From positions 434,001 to 498,000 of the forward strand of contig LR990730.1 in the NCBI GenBank assembly GCA_905142475.1: a stretch of 64,000 nucleotides of DNA, written 5' to 3'. The notes under the pieces were generated by a model. The model searched no databases, was not told the DNA's origin, and saw only the letters and a list, made by a program, of their open reading frames with translations. The DNA comes from Xanthomonas hydrangeae (GTDB lineage: Bacteria > Pseudomonadota > Gammaproteobacteria > Xanthomonadales > Xanthomonadaceae). A program made the translations under genes and the position numbers. Each line of letters starts with the position of its first letter. The first letter of the stretch is position 1. Shown here one piece after another: positions 63,990 through 64,000 of this stretch.

Positions 63990-64000
63990 ATGAGCCTGCA
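63990..64000 (+). CDS. pcaG: Protocatechuate 3,4-dioxygenase alpha subunit, start only
   Basis: The ATG at 63990 opens MSL and is cut by the right edge. Identity rests on the strict pcaH-pcaG order known in the beta-ketoadipate pathway, so only the start is certain. Confidence 0.6.

Overview
The window is high-GC chromosomal DNA that reads as a plant-associated Xanthomonas. Four things point there: a XopB/HopD1-type type III effector, a type IV secretion effector with the Xanthomonadaceae XVIPCD tail and its immunity lipoprotein, an integron next to ilvD (the known Xanthomonas site), and clustered pca/van/pob aromatic catabolism genes. The species cannot be fixed from the sequence alone.

Layout. 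1-5.1 kb: an RND efflux operon (adaptor cut by the window edge). 5.1-8 kb: an intergenic repeat and a secreted alpha/beta hydrolase. 7.9-12.8 kb: a methionine cluster with an MTHFR-like gene, a MetR-type regulator, a flavin reductase, MesX (DUF1852) and MesD, which together suggest an oxygen-dependent, folate-independent methionine synthase route. 12.8-17.5 kb: KdgT, a phosphate-selective porin with a possible Pho box, and a quinone reductase divergent from an HxlR regulator. 17.7-20.4 kb: xopB and an IS3 remnant.

20.4-32.5 kb is the accessory heart of the window: a chromosomal integron. Eleven cassettes lie between 25.05 and 31.95 kb. All genes are on the minus strand, each followed by an attC of about 60 bp. 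A candidate Pc promoter and a decayed intI lie at the right end, abutting ilvD. Cassette products include a SEFIR-domain protein, a nucleoside 2-deoxyribosyltransferase-like protein, a HEPN-like protein, a MNT nucleotidyltransferase, a PLD-like protein, and a two-gene cassette of a membrane protein plus a small repeat protein. This looks like a store of defence or toxin genes. Three older cassettes (20.4-21.4 kb) are separated from the main array by a SymE-like gene and the type IV effector/immunity pair.

32.5-38.7 kb: ilvD, a small cysteine-cluster protein, a gamma-carbonic anhydrase, an aromatic-acid MFS transporter and an HD-GYP phosphodiesterase. 39-45.8 kb: MarR regulator, a frameshifted outer-membrane channel, calA, vdh, pobR and pobA. 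46-51 kb: an AT-rich island with an IS5 remnant, an HlyD adaptor, two small glycine-rich peptides with double-glycine-type leaders, a small membrane protein and a C39-peptidase ABC exporter, which together form a probable microcin/bacteriocin locus. 51.2-57 kb: a NTF2-like secreted protein and the glpR-glpD-glpF-glpK set. 57.1-64 kb: vanB, vanR, vanA and the pcaIJF-HG genes.

Functionally, the right half links lignin-type aromatics (coniferyl alcohol, vanillin, vanillate, 4-hydroxybenzoate) to protocatechuate and then to succinyl-CoA and acetyl-CoA. The integron, the secretion effectors and the microcin locus are the competition and defence layer.
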